Below are positions 21,833 to 33,499 of a stretch of 64,000 bases of DNA, piece after piece. Under the pieces are notes generated by a model, which did not search any database, was not told where the DNA came from, and saw only the letters and a program-made list of their open reading frames with translations. How positions within the stretch are numbered: position 1 is the stretch's first letter; every line of letters starts with the position of its first letter. The DNA is from Conchocele bisecta (Eukaryota > Mollusca > Bivalvia > Lucinida > Thyasiridae). Location: assembly GCA_029237695.1 (NCBI GenBank), contig CM055274.1, positions 71,352,828-71,416,827 on the forward strand, read 5' to 3'. Both the position numbers and the translations under genes were made by a program.

Positions 21833-22432
21833 GCATTATTATATTACATTAATGCATTTATTGTTTTTAATTAAAGCAACAGCTGAATTGCAGACTAAAA
21901 CAACTATTTATTCTGCAGAAAGTCCCAAGCAAAAACTCATTATTACAATAAATCCCGTTTTGAAATTGCACATTACATTTATGAAAAAAAAGAGTATAGA
22001 ATGAATGATAACAATATATGTGACGAAACTAGAAAGATAATTTTTCACATCTTTGTGTAACGTTTACTGTAATAACCCTAAATATTTTGACACCATTGGT
22101 TTTGGGAAACTCCTATAAAATAGGGGTTTCCTATAAAATAGTGGTTTCCACAAACAAATTGTATCCAAATATATTATTATTATAAATCAGTACAACCATA
22201 ACTAACCCCAGACTGGGAAACCAGATGTTTATATTGTGTCCGAATATGTATGATTATTTTGGTAGTTGCCTTGCGCTATGAAGGAGTGAGCTGCACATAT
22301 TCCGCTTTATAGGCATCAGGTTGCACTATATCGCTACACCACGATCAACAATATAAATTTGCATAATAGCATTTACATTTAGCGCACTAAAGTACTGCAG
22401 GGCGTTGACGTTCATACTTCACTATATTGTTA
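21833..22432. other. No gene seen
   Basis: AT-rich, containing family Q at 22068-22172 only. Confidence 0.5.
22068..22172. repeat. Foldback family Q
   Basis: GTAATAACCCTAAATATTTT, GGTTTTGGGAAACTCCTATA and CAAATTGTATCCAAATAT. Related words at 55793-56012 and 5015-5055 (CCCGAATATTTAGGGTTACT). Confidence 0.6.
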
Positions 22433-23541
22433 TTAAAGGAGCATGCCCACGTAGGCACAAAATGTTATTTATTTCAGAGACATCATCTCAGACATTTTCT
22501 GGCAAAATAAACATATATTCACCATTACCCCACGTATTGATTGGCACTATTATACATTTTATATCAGAAGTAAATTTCCACACTGATAACAGGGGCGAGA
22601 ACCGTGTTTCCTTAAAATGTTAACGGACATTACTATTTATTCTCTGTATTTATGTTTCGATGTGCAATGATCATACTTTATAAGACTATAAAAAATTAAT
22701 GTTTAGATTCTCATTCCCGCCAGCCCCTAAAAAAACGGCCCGCCCGAGCATTTTTTATTTCAATAATTAAAAAAAAAAATACGGTAAAATTTACAAAAAT
22801 GATGCAGTCCGCGTATTATACCGCTCCCACAGCTTCTCATCTGAGCACTTTATGTAACGTAATACAACACCCATGCAAGCGTCTCTGGCGTCTCATCGGT
22901 CCGATGAACTTGAAAAACAACAATGTTTATCGTTGTACAGTCAAGAAAGGTCTCGGAATCCGGGTCTACCGTGTTAAAGGATTGGCTAGGACTCAAAGCG
23001 CCTCCAGATTAAAATTTTGTTGATCTGTATAATGACTTTATTTCTTGAGAAATTCATGTTTTCGAAAGTTGTTAATATGATTATGTTAATATACAACAAA
23101 GTAAACACATGTTTTCTTTTTATTTCGTGTATTACTATTCCAAAACACTATTGCATGCAACTGCACCTTGCCGTTCAGCACCTTGTTTTAGTACTGCCTG
23201 AAAATAAAAAATAAAAGTGTCCCACCCACCCCATTTTTTCCCAAAATTTTTAATGAGAATCTAAACATTAATATTTTGTAGCCTAATCTGTAGTAAATAT
23301 TATTTTTTCAGGTGACACATTTAATTAGTATAAATAATTAAAAATATCATGCCTCATTTGCATATGAAAATAGCCTGATACCACCGCGCGTCACTCAGTA
23401 AAATAAATATTAATAAATGATTATATTTGTATAGCGGGCACTCGTAAGTTTTAGAACTGGTGGAATAGTGACACAATTATACATTTCTATAAAGAACATT
23501 TTGTACCTTCTAAGTGGGCATGTACCTTTAAGAGACAATTC
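22433..23541 (+). mobile_element. MITE family J interrupted by a second element
   Basis: TTAAAGGAGCATGCCCACGT at the left and AGTGGGCATGTACCTTTAA at the right are inverted repeats. Internal words (CCCCACGTATTGATTGGCA, TTTATATCAGAAGTAAA) match the intact copy at 60006. An element at 22698-23272 sits inside. Confidence 0.78.
22698..23272. mobile_element. Unclassified element nested in family J
   Basis: Ends ATTAATGTTTAGATTCTCAT and its exact complement (ATGAGAATCTAAACATTAAT), about 21 bp. It is 575 bp long with no coding content that I recognise. A target duplication could not be fixed because the flanks are AT-rich. Confidence 0.72.
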
Positions 23542-23755
23542 TACAATAGGATACAAAAATATTACCCTAAAAGTACCTAATAAAGTGTGTAGTAGCAAAA
23601 TTCTTAGGTCACTCTCCACAAAATATAAAGTAAACAAAGAACGCTTCAAATACACATTTGGAAAGACTACTCTGTGTCATAACGCTTATGTAATGGAGTC
23701 TAATGAAATGTAATTATTGGAGTTATGTACTCGGAACTATGAAGGACATTGCCAT

Positions 23756-23984
23756 TTAACCCTTTCCCTGTTTTGCGATATTTCGACTCTTCCAAATCGA
23801 AAACATCTGAATAAAAGAATCAAATGCTGGGTCAAATGATGGTTAAATTATCTGATAGAGTAGAAAACATTGTGGGAAAAGGAGAAATTGCTTGTTACAA
23901 GCAATTTCTCCTTTTCCCACAATGTTTTCTAAAGACATCTTCTGCAGAGGCGTGAAAAGTCGTTTCTATCAGGGAAAGGGATAA
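23756..23984 (+). mobile_element. TTAA MITE family D
   Basis: TTAACCCTTTCCCTGTTTTG to ATCAGGGAAAGGGATAA (final TTAA mutated). The hairpin loop is intact: AATTGCTTGTTACAAGCAAT. Confidence 0.87.
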
Positions 23985-24089
23985 TGTCTGCCTATTGTAG
24001 TGTATGCATGTTTTCCCTAGATGTACAGTAGGACGCAATTCTGACTATACTATAACTCAGTCAGTCCTGATGTGACGATATATACTATA

Positions 24090-25661
24090 CTCAACAAAAC
24101 TAGAAACGTCCCTGTTTTATAGCCGGTGTAGCTCTGTCTATGTATGTACCACATGTTCAAAGTACATGTATTTTAAACCGTGGCGATGTTCAGAATACGA
24201 TCGTGTAGAGTTTAGCCGATACACACGGTTTACATAGCGGCTAGTGACCGGAACGTTGATTTCCACTTTTTGCACGTGCCCGCTATACTTGTCATCGATA
24301 AGGTGATTCAGTTCATGTCGTACCATTCATGCGATAGGGGCTATTCGGAAAATTAAAAAACTTTTTTAATTTTTCACTGTTTTCGATATGCCACGGCTTT
24401 CCGAAAACGAGCGAAATCAGGCAATTGGGATGCTTGCGGGTGGGATGGCCGCCAGGGCGGTCGCGCCTCGGTTTGGTTGCTGTCGGAAGACGATTGATCG
24501 TCTTGCAGCCCGGTACCAGCAGACTGGGGCTGTTCACGACCGGCAGCGACCTGGTAGGCCTCGTGTAACGACGGCTAGAGCCGATCGTTACATTACGTTG
24601 ACGCACTTACGTCAACGTCGATTGGCAGCCACAGTCACTGCTAGGCGATACGGTGTCTCAGGGCAGACCATTCGCAACCGGTTACGTCGTAACGCCCAAC
24701 CAATCCGGGCACGCCGCCCGTACACTGGTCAGATAATGACCCAACGTCACCGTGCTGCCAGACTGTTATGGGCGCGACGTCATCTGAACTGGAGAAGGGC
24801 TGACTGGAACCGAGTTTTGTTCACCGATGAATCTCGTTCACAGTTAGTCATGCTGACGGAAGATTACGGGTATACAGGCGTAAAAATGAAAGATTCACCG
24901 ATTGTTGCATTGTTGAGAAGAACAGGTTTGGGGGAGGGAGCGTAATGGTCTGGGGTGGGATCATGGGAAACCGGAAGACAGATTTGGTTGTTGTACAGGG
25001 CAACATCAATGCACAACGTTATGTTGCAGATGTGCTAAATGCACATGCCTTACCATTTATCCGTCAGCATGGTCCTGGTGTGACATTGATGCACGACAAT
25101 GCCACCCTCACGTAGCCAGGGTCACCACTCAATACTTACAGCAAAACAACGTCGACGTCATGCCATGCCCGCGTCTCCCCGGATCTCAATCATTGATTGA
25201 CACATATGGGATGAGCTGGGCCCCAAAGCACGAGCTAACCATCAGATTGACAATGTTCGCGATCTTACACGGGCGTTACAACGGGAATGGAGGAATTTGC
25301 CCAACGCACTGGTATTGCGTTACGTCACGTCGATGCGGCATAGGATCATTGCATGCATTCATGCAAATGGTGGCCACACTCGGTACTAACGAGATTTACT
25401 GAATTTGCCACATTACTTATTGAAATTCCATCTCTAAACATTAAGTAACACATTTCTGAGTTTTTGTGATTTTTGATTTTGACCCCTACCGCCCTTGGCC
25501 GGTTATCTCTCGAATATTTAACAAGATATCCAAATGCAATTTATTGGCTTTGATACAGAAATGAATGAACTTGTTTTTCCATTTTGATTTTTAAAAGTAA
25601 CCCTTTTGGTTTTTGATGAATCTTTCCTTAAACATGGAGGGACGTTTCTAGTTTTGCTCAG
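24090..25661 (+). mobile_element. Tc1/mariner-type DNA transposon, inactive
   Basis: A 1.57-kb unit with terminal inverted repeats: left 24090-24113 (CTCAACAAAACTAGAAACGT) and right 25638-25661 (the complement, with CTGAGC for CTCAAC). TA at 24088-24089 and 25662-25663 fits the TA target duplication of this superfamily. Inside is a broken transposase on the + strand. Confidence 0.9.
24388..25400 (+). pseudogene. Tc1-like transposase, frameshifted
   Basis: Start ATG 24388 (MPRLSENERNQAIGML). Residues 1-110 form paired helix-turn-helix DNA-binding domains (ARAVAPRFGCCRKTIDRLAA, then a GRPRVTT linker and YGVSGQTIRNRL). The DDE catalytic core begins with VLFTDESR (first Asp) near residue 150. 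A frameshift near 24920-24940 ends the first frame at 24945. The next frame resumes FGGGSVMVWGGIMG and reaches LMHDNA (second Asp, ~25090), then TAG. After further indels HIWDELG (~25202-25222) supplies the catalytic Glu. At least three lesions make it non-functional. Confidence 0.9.
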
Positions 25662-25867
25662 TATATATATACTATAACCCTGTAGTATGGGCGATAACAT
25701 TCAATTAATGTTAGCTGATTAGCTGATGTGTTACTTGAGAAATGGGGCTTATGGCATTTGTGGCCAGTCTTCATCATCATACTTGACTTCCTAATTGCTG
25801 ATTATGACACACTACGCAACCAATTATATCTCTATTGGTTACACACATGGCATCATCGACTGAATGG

Positions 25868-25940
25868 CAAACTGTGAACAGTGCAGACCCTGATCAGACG
25901 GCGCGGATGAGCAGTCTGATCAGGGTCTGCACTGGTCGCA
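25868..25940. repeat. Small foldback
   Basis: GTGCAGACCCTGATCAGACG and GTCTGATCAGGGTCTGCACT around GCGCGGATGAGC. Same type as 43905-43975. Confidence 0.7.
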
Positions 25941-26414
25941 AAGGGCATAGGCCCAATTTAATCAGTTCTTTTCACATCTAGCCAATACTCACAAGATGGA
26001 TTGTTTTCCCAATTCAACTAGTAGGTAATTTTGCAGGGATAAATGACCCCACTGATATAATGTGTCACTTGACATTGGATTTTTACCAGCGCCAGCACAA
26101 GAAGTTCAGCTGGCACTGTCTGCTCCCCAGTAACATCAGGCACTAGCTACCTTGGTGCTGCGATTTCGAAACTAGTAGCCAAAAAAGTAAATAATGACGC
26201 GAAAAAAGACAATACTATTACCGGTATACATTTGCTCCAACATTTGTAAAACCTAGTATTTTTTTGTGCAAAATCGCCAAAATGTCCATTTCGGCCATTT
26301 TGTTGAAATATTAGTAGCCACTTTACTCTTTAATTCACAAAAAAATCTTAAAGATATTGATCTTGTGCTAAAATTATTTAGAAGTTGATTTTTAATTACA
26401 AAAGGAATTGAGAA

Positions 26415-26652
26415 CCTATATGTGGTTTATGGGTTTTGTGACCAGTATAGATCCAAATCAGCCTGTGTATCCGCAGTCTATGTAATCAGGATCTGCACTG
26501 TTTTCCATTCCATCAATGAAACAAACACTCTTCAAGCTTATAACAATCAATATAGATGATCATCAGGCTACAGGAGTAGTATCTGATCAAGAGGTATACT
26601 GGTCACAAACACCATCAGCCCCATTCATCCAGTCACAGCCACATCTATATAT
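26415..26652 (+). mobile_element. Foldback family H
   Basis: TATATGTGGTTTATGGG ... AGATCCAAATCAGCCTGTG ... CAGGATCTGCACTGTT ... GCTACAGGAGTAGTATCTGA ... CAGTCACAGCCACAT. The full form begins CATATGTGGCTGTGACTGG and ends with its complement. Confidence 0.65.
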
Positions 26653-27446
26653 TTCAACCTAATCTATACTGCTGGTTCAAATGGCGATCACCCGGTGACC
26701 TTATGTACTTTTATAGAGAAATCAAAATAATTTTCCATTAGCCGAATGGTTCATCCTCAGAGAGTAATAGAACGTCAGTCATTCTGTCTGTTGTTGCATG
26801 AATGTACGTCAGCCATCACACAGGGCATGCACAAATATTGCATATATAGGGTGGGGCTAAGCTAGTTTGGAACTAAAATACTCTCACTTAATACATCTAT
26901 TTTTTAGCTGCATATAACTACCCAAGAAGTTTTACCAAGAAAGAACTATTTCTTAGTATAACTTGTAGGTAGGTAATTTCTTCAGCTAAAATGGAATGAG
27001 GCCGATTAATCTCATATATTTATGTATAGAAAGTGTGATATAGTTTCATAACTATATTTAAATTTGCTTTATGCACACTTCCCTGCATAGCTTATGCTGT
27101 GAACTTCCTTTTAAATGTTGAAGTTGAGAGAAAAACAGCAACCAAAGTTGTTTCAAACCGTATTTAGGGCCCCGTCGAGGTTTCGCCCTGTCTGTCTATT
27201 TATTTTTTTGGAAGTTTTTGTAAGAGTTTCTCAAATCACCTTTAGCTAGGGGCCCTAAGTGCGTCGACAGACCACATTTTCTAGTTTACTATACTTTTAT
27301 ACTGTGATATAAACCCTTGTTTTTACCATTCAATATACAGTGCTTGTGCAAATATTATCACAGTCTGCACCAGGGCTTCTAAAATTTCAGAATGCCAATC
27401 GGTCCAGAGTCCAGACGTAACACTGTTGGCCATTGTCGGAGCAGAC

Positions 27447-27503
27447 CTCCCCCCCCCCACCCCCCCACCCACCCCCCCCACCCCCCCCCCCCCCCCCCCC
27501 CCC
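27447..27503 (-). repeat. C-homopolymer tract (G-quadruplex candidate on minus strand)
   Basis: About 57 bases almost entirely C with scattered A. The minus strand has runs of G long enough for quadruplex folding. Confidence 0.85.
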
Positions 27504-28051
27504 TCTATTAAAAACTGAAATTTCAAAGTTCAAACAAAGTACTAAAAATCATGGGATAAATGTTGTATTGGGATAAATAAATTCTGTTTATAAACAACAG
27601 AAGTGGACAAAATTGTGTATGCACCGGGTCACGTGGTGTGCCTAAATAGCGCAAAGACGGAAAAAATGTCTTGTTTTGTTTGTTATTTATTCCTGTCTGC
27701 CGGGTTGCCAAGCCGGTAAGTTGTCTTTCAAATGTGAATAACGACAAAATAGTTTGTTGTGCCATTTCAATAATAATCGAATGACGGACAACATAGAAAA
27801 AAAATGCGTTATATACCCACTCGTAATTCATTGCTAATTATGCTAATATCACTGTTCACACCGACTTCAAAATTAATTGTCGGCCTGTACAATTGAATTA
27901 ACATTCGGTGTTTCTTTAACCCTCAGATCGAGTTAAAAGTACATCGGCCGTGTGATTTAGCACTTCAATTGATCCCTAATCCCTGATCCCTAATGAGTCA
28001 CGCTTTTAACACGACAGACGTACCTTGTCGTTTATCAAAATGTTTGCGAAT

Positions 28052-28112
28052 TGTAGATCACGTGAGCCGGCTCATCAGGATCTGCGGCATTCCTACGTAC
28101 ATGTACATTTTA
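28052..28112 (+). repeat. Family A fragment
   Basis: GTGAGCCGGCTCATCAGGATCTGC-like core only (two overlapping words, GTGAGCCGGCTCATC and CAGGATCTGCGGC). No ends. Confidence 0.45.
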
Positions 28113-28694
28113 TATACACAAAAATGATCCCTAATACAGCGTAATGTAACAGTTCCTAACTTAATATGGAATAGCCCGGGCCGATAGTCCGTGTCAGTTA
28201 CTTAGGGTTAAATATTACGAACACAGATAAACACAGTGCATGGTTTCTTTATTTTATTTTAACATCATCAGAAATGGCGAGTCTAGGAACTCTTGTATCT
28301 TTACGCTGAAGCCAGTCTATTTAAGTCACTAATCTGCTATACACCTGTCCCACGCTTGTGTTAAGAAAAATTGATACTACGATAAACTGAATACATAGCG
28401 AGCTGCACACTGGTTTAACACGGATATGGCCCGCGGATATGTGTCAATTAAATGGACATTACTTGGTGGTCAAAACCGGTAAATTTACGAGGTTTATAGC
28501 GAAATAGCAACCGACTGGCAATTTTTCTCGCACCAATTTTTAAGACTAGTTTTCAAATCTCAATCGATCTGAGAGTTCAAAAATCGGTCCAGAACCGGAA
28601 AACTGAAAATTTTAGAAACCCTGGGTCACTCTGCACCATGGTAACTTGTCCAGAAGCAGCACACTACATAGCAATTAGAATGTGGGGAACGAAA

Positions 28695-28863
28695 ACAAAA
28701 ATTGTTTTAGATTTTCTCTCAATGAAAACATGGTTTGACAGCACTTTGGAATCATTTCCAATGGAAATGATTCCAAAGTGCTGTCCAACCATGTTTTGAT
28801 GAGACAAATGGAAAATAGAACTTAATAAGCCGGCAAAATTTAATTCAGCATAGAAGTGTTAAT
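28695..28863 (+). mobile_element. TTAA MITE family B, left end eroded
   Basis: CAATGAAAACATGGTTTGAC hairpin (centre CATTTCCAATGGAAATG) and right end CAGCATAGAAGTGTTAA. Confidence 0.7.
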
Positions 28864-29465
28864 GCTATCAATAAATAAATAAATATAGTCTGGAATGCCC
28901 AGAATCAGCCTATCGAGATGCTTCTGGCTGCATGAGTTTGAGAAAAAACAGGCATTTTCTATAATCACTGGCCAAATAAAGTCTAGCCATTACTGATAGG
29001 TTCAATGTGTTTTTATTGTGTCTACTGACTTCCTGACTAATCTGTTATTAATTCTGTCTGGCCAGTCCAGAACAGGGAGGTGCCCATAGAGTATTCATGT
29101 TTTATGTCCTTATTGTATGGATTTTGCGCCTTTGATGGCATTCTTTTACCATTGCTGCTGTTATAATGATATTTGTATCTTCTGGGTACCAGTGCAAACT
29201 CCAAACATTGTGAATTTCAGCATTTTGAATTCTCCCCAGTTCCCGAAATATCAATAATTTTTGTTATTTCTCAATGAAAGTATTTATTGTGACCACTCAT
29301 TTGAAGAAAAATATTTAGGATTTTCCGCAAACATAATGGCGTATCCTGAGCATAAAAGGGGTTAAAAACCTTTCTGTAGGCCTGTTGTAAATATATTTTA
29401 TTAAAGTGTGTTTTTGTTAATTCATTGCAGTAGTAACATTTGAAGCAAACACGCGATTAAATTGC
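28864..29465. other. No gene seen
   Basis: AT-rich, with a family E half copy. Confidence 0.5.
29262..29360 (+). repeat. Hairpin family E, half copy
   Basis: TTATTTCTCAATGAAAGTAT then TTGTGACCACTCATTTGAAG; the right arm is missing. Confidence 0.6.
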
Positions 29466-29631
29466 ATGCTTTGCCATCATGATTTACCTTTCTGAGATGG
29501 GTCGAGTGACTGACTACAACATTCACTCGTCATTTCTGGTTATTGAACATGCTTTGCCATCATGAATTACCTTTCTGAGATGAGTCGAGTGACTGACTAC
29601 AACATTCACTCGTCATTTCTGGTTATTGAAC
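29466..29631 (+). repeat. 83-bp direct duplication
   Basis: ATGCTTTGCCATCATGA(T/A)TTACC through GGTTATTGAAC occurs twice in tandem with about two mismatches, implying a recent event. Confidence 0.9.
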
Positions 29632-29651
29632 ACTATTTTATAAGCCATCTA

Positions 29652-30062
29652 TTAAAGGTACATGCCCACTCAGTAGGCACAAAATGTCAGACGTCATCGG
29701 AGACATAATAAACATTCATTCTCCATTACCCCACATATTGATTGGCAATATACTGGTAATACATTTTATATCAGACTTAAACTTTCCACACTGATATCGG
29801 GGGCAATAACCGTGTTTCTTTAAAATGTTAACGGACATTACTATTCGTGACGAGCCGTCTCATCAGCATCTGCACTTTTTGTAATTTTCATATTTTTTCA
29901 GAACAAAAATACCCCCATTAAGGCTTAGTTTTCATACGCAAATGAGGCATGGTATTTTTTAATTATTTATATTAATTAAATGTGTCGCCTGAATTTTCTT
30001 TTCTTTTTTTGACAGATTATAAAATGTGATAATTGCACATCAAAAAATAAATACGGAGTATA
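29652..30062 (+). mobile_element. Family J, rearranged copy
   Basis: TTAAAGGTACATGCCCACTC at the left and the family J interior, interrupted at about 29846-29930 by a family A piece (CGTGACGAGCCGTCTCATCA), then an inverted J interior (TTAATTAAATGTGTCGCCTG). No right end. Confidence 0.6.
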
Positions 30063-30310
30063 AATAGCAGGCGCGGATCCAGGATTTTGGGTTTAGGGGG
30101 GCCGTAACTATTTTGCGGAGCTCGGAATAGCGCTAGGGGGGTCCCCCGAAATTTTTTTGAAATCTACATCGCATTTCCTGCGTTCTGGCGCATTTTGGAG
30201 CAAAAAAAAAACCAATAAACAATAAATTCACAACGCGAACGTAGGAACGTGCCTTGTAACTTGTAAACAATTTTTACTCGGCGAATTTTAGGGGGGGCAC
30301 GCGCCAGGTA
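30063..30310 (+). repeat. GC-skewed repeat fragment
   Basis: GCAGGCGCGGATCCAGGATT, GGTTTAGGGGGGGCCG-type and GGGGGGTCCCCCGAAA. It resembles widespread invertebrate DNA-transposon ends (GCGGATCCAGGxTTT). 36055-36100 (CCTGAATCCACCCCTG) may be another end of the type. Assignment is uncertain. Confidence 0.4.
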
Positions 30311-30667
30311 ACTCCATGGTTCGATGCACGAATACAATCTTTGATTTTGGTTCATAAAAGCTAGGTCTCAGAATAGAAATCTTATTTAACATTTTGGGTT
30401 TTCCAAAAAACTATTTTGAATTCGTTGTCATTGTTGCTGCTGTGAAATTCCCGTACTTATTTTTCGTGAAACGCTTTCCAATCTAGATGCGAAGAATATC
30501 AGGACGTTCAGTCCTTTGATTTTGTAATAGTGCGTTTATAAACAATTTTCTGTCAATACATTTGCTGATTAAAACACTATGCATCGATACAACTATCTGA
30601 ACAATAATAGCACCATGAACTATACTATTGCATAAGAAAGGTCAGACAGACAGTTGATTTACACAAA

Positions 30668-30895
30668 TTTGTACGACTAAAATATTTGTAAGTGTAAAAT
30701 TATGATAGTCTGTAAATTTCACACTTTCTTCTTAAATTTTCTTGTAAACAATTATTGGATTTACATTTATTGAGCATAGCCTGCATATGCAGCCTGTGCT
30801 CAATAAATGTAAATCCATCAATTGAAATTTCCAGACGATCCTAAATTTGCACTTGAGAACATTTTAGTCGTACAAAGCTTATTGAAACGGGCCCC
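30668..30895 (+). mobile_element. Family F, left terminus lost
   Basis: TTTGTACGACTAAAATATTTG to TATTGAAACGGGCCCC, centre CTGCATATGCAGCC. Confidence 0.8.
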
Positions 30896-31575
30896 TGAAA
30901 ATGCATGCTTTTGCTACAAAATCTCACATCTTCCGCTGCTGTGGTCTCTATAATCCTGGCTACATTCACCTGTAAACTACTTGTAGGCTTCTGTTCAACA
31001 TTCAAATTAAGTTTGAAGGGTGAAGTCTCAATTACCTGGCCTCTAATCTGGTCTACTTTGCTTCGTGCTCCATTACTGGGGCTGGGATCTAATTCAATTG
31101 AAATTGCCCAATTGGTGTGCAGTACATGCCTTCCTGCATGCAGAGATAATTGAGCCAAAATGACAAAATTGGGCGTATTGAGTTTGCGACCCGTGTAGCT
31201 CCTGATCCTAAACTGTTTTAATTCGCTATCACATTGGGGATACCATTACCTTGTTGTTGAATGTATGTAAAACACCATGCAATCAAATACATTTCAACAC
31301 GCTCATTGAATTAGATATATTATTCTAAAATCAGACTATCCATAAACAATACAGATACTTATGTAATGGCATATTATGACATATTCAACATTATGTGACA
31401 TCAGTATTGGCGATATAGTTAATTCCCTGAAATTGCTAAGGGTTTCGGTAAACATACATAAATATATCGGCAAATTTATGTGGTGTGATAAGGTATGGTA
31501 GTTGTAAAACGCAATAGCTGAACTTGATCGATAATTGCAGGTCACATAGGTACAAGTTTAATAACACTCATCTGT
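30896..31575. other. No gene seen
   Basis: Two overlapping opposite-strand open frames near 30841-31158 lack codon or motif support. Confidence 0.45.
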
Positions 31576-31745
31576 TTAACCCATTTCTGTCTAAGGATAT
31601 TATAAATTTTGTTGAAAAAATCTCATTATTTTGTTTATTTCTCCAAAAAGGTATATGTTGTTACCACTCCATTCAATTGTCTCGTCGAAACGGTTCAAGT
31701 GAGTGGTAACAACAGATACTTTCGAGATGAAATAAAGAAAACAGG
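31576..31745 (+). mobile_element. Hairpin family E, with TTAACCC left end
   Basis: TTAACCCATTTCTGTCTAAG, TTTATTTCTCCAAAAAGGTA, arms GTTGTTACCACTC / GAGTGGTAACAAC, then GATGAAATAAAGAAAA. Confidence 0.72.
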
Positions 31746-31801
31746 GATTTTTTTCTCTCAAAAGTTTCATACTGCTATATTTGTATCCCGACTCTATTGT
31801 G

Positions 31802-32045
31802 TTAACTCTTTGCATGCTGGGAAACTTGTGGGCTATAAATAGTTAAAAACTAGCGGACAAAAAATCATCATATTTTCTTGTATTTCTCCCCGTAAATATC
31901 ATGAATATGTCTTGGAATTTCATTAGAATTGAGTACTGAGGACTCAATTCTAATGAAATTTCAAGACATATTTACAGAGAAATAAAACATACACTCCTAA
32001 TTCGTTTGGCGGATATTTTCGCCGCTTAAGCACGCAAAGAGTTAA
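31802..32045 (+). mobile_element. TTAA MITE family C
   Basis: TTAACTCTTTGCATGCTGGG to AAGCACGCAAAGAGTTAA. Centre GAGTACTGAGGACTC. Confidence 0.87.
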
Positions 32046-32299
32046 TACACTTCAACACTTCAACACCTAAGTGAAACTAATTTTCAGATATACATATTTT
32101 ATTACCAGCGAACATTGTTTGTGTGTTTGACCTTTCATTTACGTAATTATTTCGGATGTTTCTATTATCTTCAAGGTCAATAGTTACATCTATAGATAAG
32201 TGTACATGTGCAATGTTTTCATCTTGCTCAGCACATATATGCGCTATTACAATCATATAAGTATTGCATTGTTCTTGATAAACCAGAAAATTGCAATCT

Positions 32300-32665
32300 C
32301 TATATGGCCTTAGCTGTTGCTGGGACATTAAAGACTCACTTTTCACTTTGTTTCTACACGTACACTGCTCAGTATAATGACCTTAGCTGTTGCTGGTACA
32401 TTAACCAGTTTCACTTTTCACTTTGTTTCTACACACACTGCTCAGTATAATGACCTTAGCTGTTGCTGGTACATTAACCAGTTTCACTTTTCACTTTGTT
32501 TCTGCGCACATGCAAGTTGGTGATCCTTTAGAATCACGGAATTACAAGATGTAATCTAACAATATCACATGCATGATGGTGGTTCTTTAGAATCATCTCA
32601 CAAATAGATGATTCTAAAGGATCACCTACTTGCATGGGTGTAGAAAGAAAGTGAAAAGTGATCTT
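32300..32665. repeat. 73-bp tandem plus inverted repeat
   Basis: Three units with CCTTAGCTGTTGCTGG (near 32307, 32380, 32453) and CACTTTTCACTTTGTTTCT. From 32483 the last unit pairs with 32607-32660 (GATTCTAAAGGATCACC and AGAAAGTGAAAAGTG). Confidence 0.8.
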
Positions 32666-32747
32666 GTAAGATTCTGTGATACTTAGCTAGAACAGTGTCA
32701 TATACCGGTAGTGCACTCTGTACTGCAAATGTCACATATATTTGTCA

Positions 32748-33160
32748 ATAGTGGGTGGTGGGTGGCAGGTGGGAGCATGTGATGGGTAATTTAACGATCG
32801 GGGTTCATCCTTGAATCCCGACTGGAGACCTGGTTTGGCCCTCACATACGTCTTTGGCATTTTGTATGCGACAGTTGAATCTGGTTATACCCCTTATGTG
32901 AGTATTACGATATTCGTAATCCTATTTTAGGGGAAGGGGCCAAGTGACTTGGTGTGGTATGGACCTGGCACCAGGTCAGGTTATTCTAATTTCAGGGCTG
33001 AATATATTTGTTCTTGATGTAAATATTCCATTCTGATTTTGGGATTTTTCCCCCCATTGCTGCAGGTTAAAATGGGAATCGAACCCGTTTGCCCCGCCTT
33101 ACATGACCTTAGCTGTTGATAGGCCGTTAAACACTAATAAACAAACAAACAAACAAACAA
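32748..33160 (+). mobile_element. SINE-like family I, full length
   Basis: About 410 bp: GTGGGTGGTGGGTGGCAGG, ACGATCGGGGTTCATCCTTG, CAAGTGACTTGGTGTGGTAT, TCAGGGCTGAATATATTTG, AATGGGAATCGAACCCGTTT, CTTAGCTGTTGATAGGCCG, then (CAAA)n. A tRNA-like box B (GGTTCATCC) may lie near its start, but no clear box A is visible. Confidence 0.65.
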
Positions 33161-33432
33161 TAGTGGGTGGTTGGTCGGGCGAACGTGATGGCATAAATTA
33201 ACGGTATGGGTTCCTCCTTATAGGAATCACGATTTGCCTGGTTTGGCCCTCGGGTACGTTTTTACCTTTTGCTCTTTTGTTACCTGGGATTTTCCCCCCA
33301 TTTTGTACATGTATATGAACATGTACATGTACAGGTAATATATGGGATTTATTACTAAACCCATTGACCCGGCCTTAAATGACCGTAGCTATTGATAGGC
33401 CGTTAAAACCCCAACAAACAACAAACAAACTA
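33160..33432 (+). mobile_element. SINE-like family I, internal deletion
   Basis: GTGGGTGGTTGGTCGGGCGA, GGTATGGGTTCCTCC, GTACATGTACATGTACAGGT-like words and a CAAACAAC tail. It directly follows the previous copy's tail, so the two are tandem. Confidence 0.65.
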
Positions 33433-33499
33433 TATTTCATCAATAGTCTAACTCCTCAGTTAATTTAACATACCGGGTATTACATTCGAATTTTGCTGA

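Larger units (their letters stand above)
26653..28694. other. No gene seen
   Basis: Contains the C-tract and a family A fragment. The GGGCCCCGTCGAGG/CTAGGGGCCC words at 27168-27255 suggest one more eroded foldback. Confidence 0.5.

Noticed and set aside
22799..23023. 74-codon open frame inside the nested element
   Set aside because: No motif, no homologue recognised; could not be supported as a transposase piece.
24313..24606. 97-codon minus-strand frame
   Set aside because: Antisense shadow of the Tc1-like transposase.
33071..33090. tRNA-like GGGAATCGAACCCG on the minus strand
   Set aside because: No cloverleaf around it, and it lies inside a SINE-like repeat whose tail points the other way.
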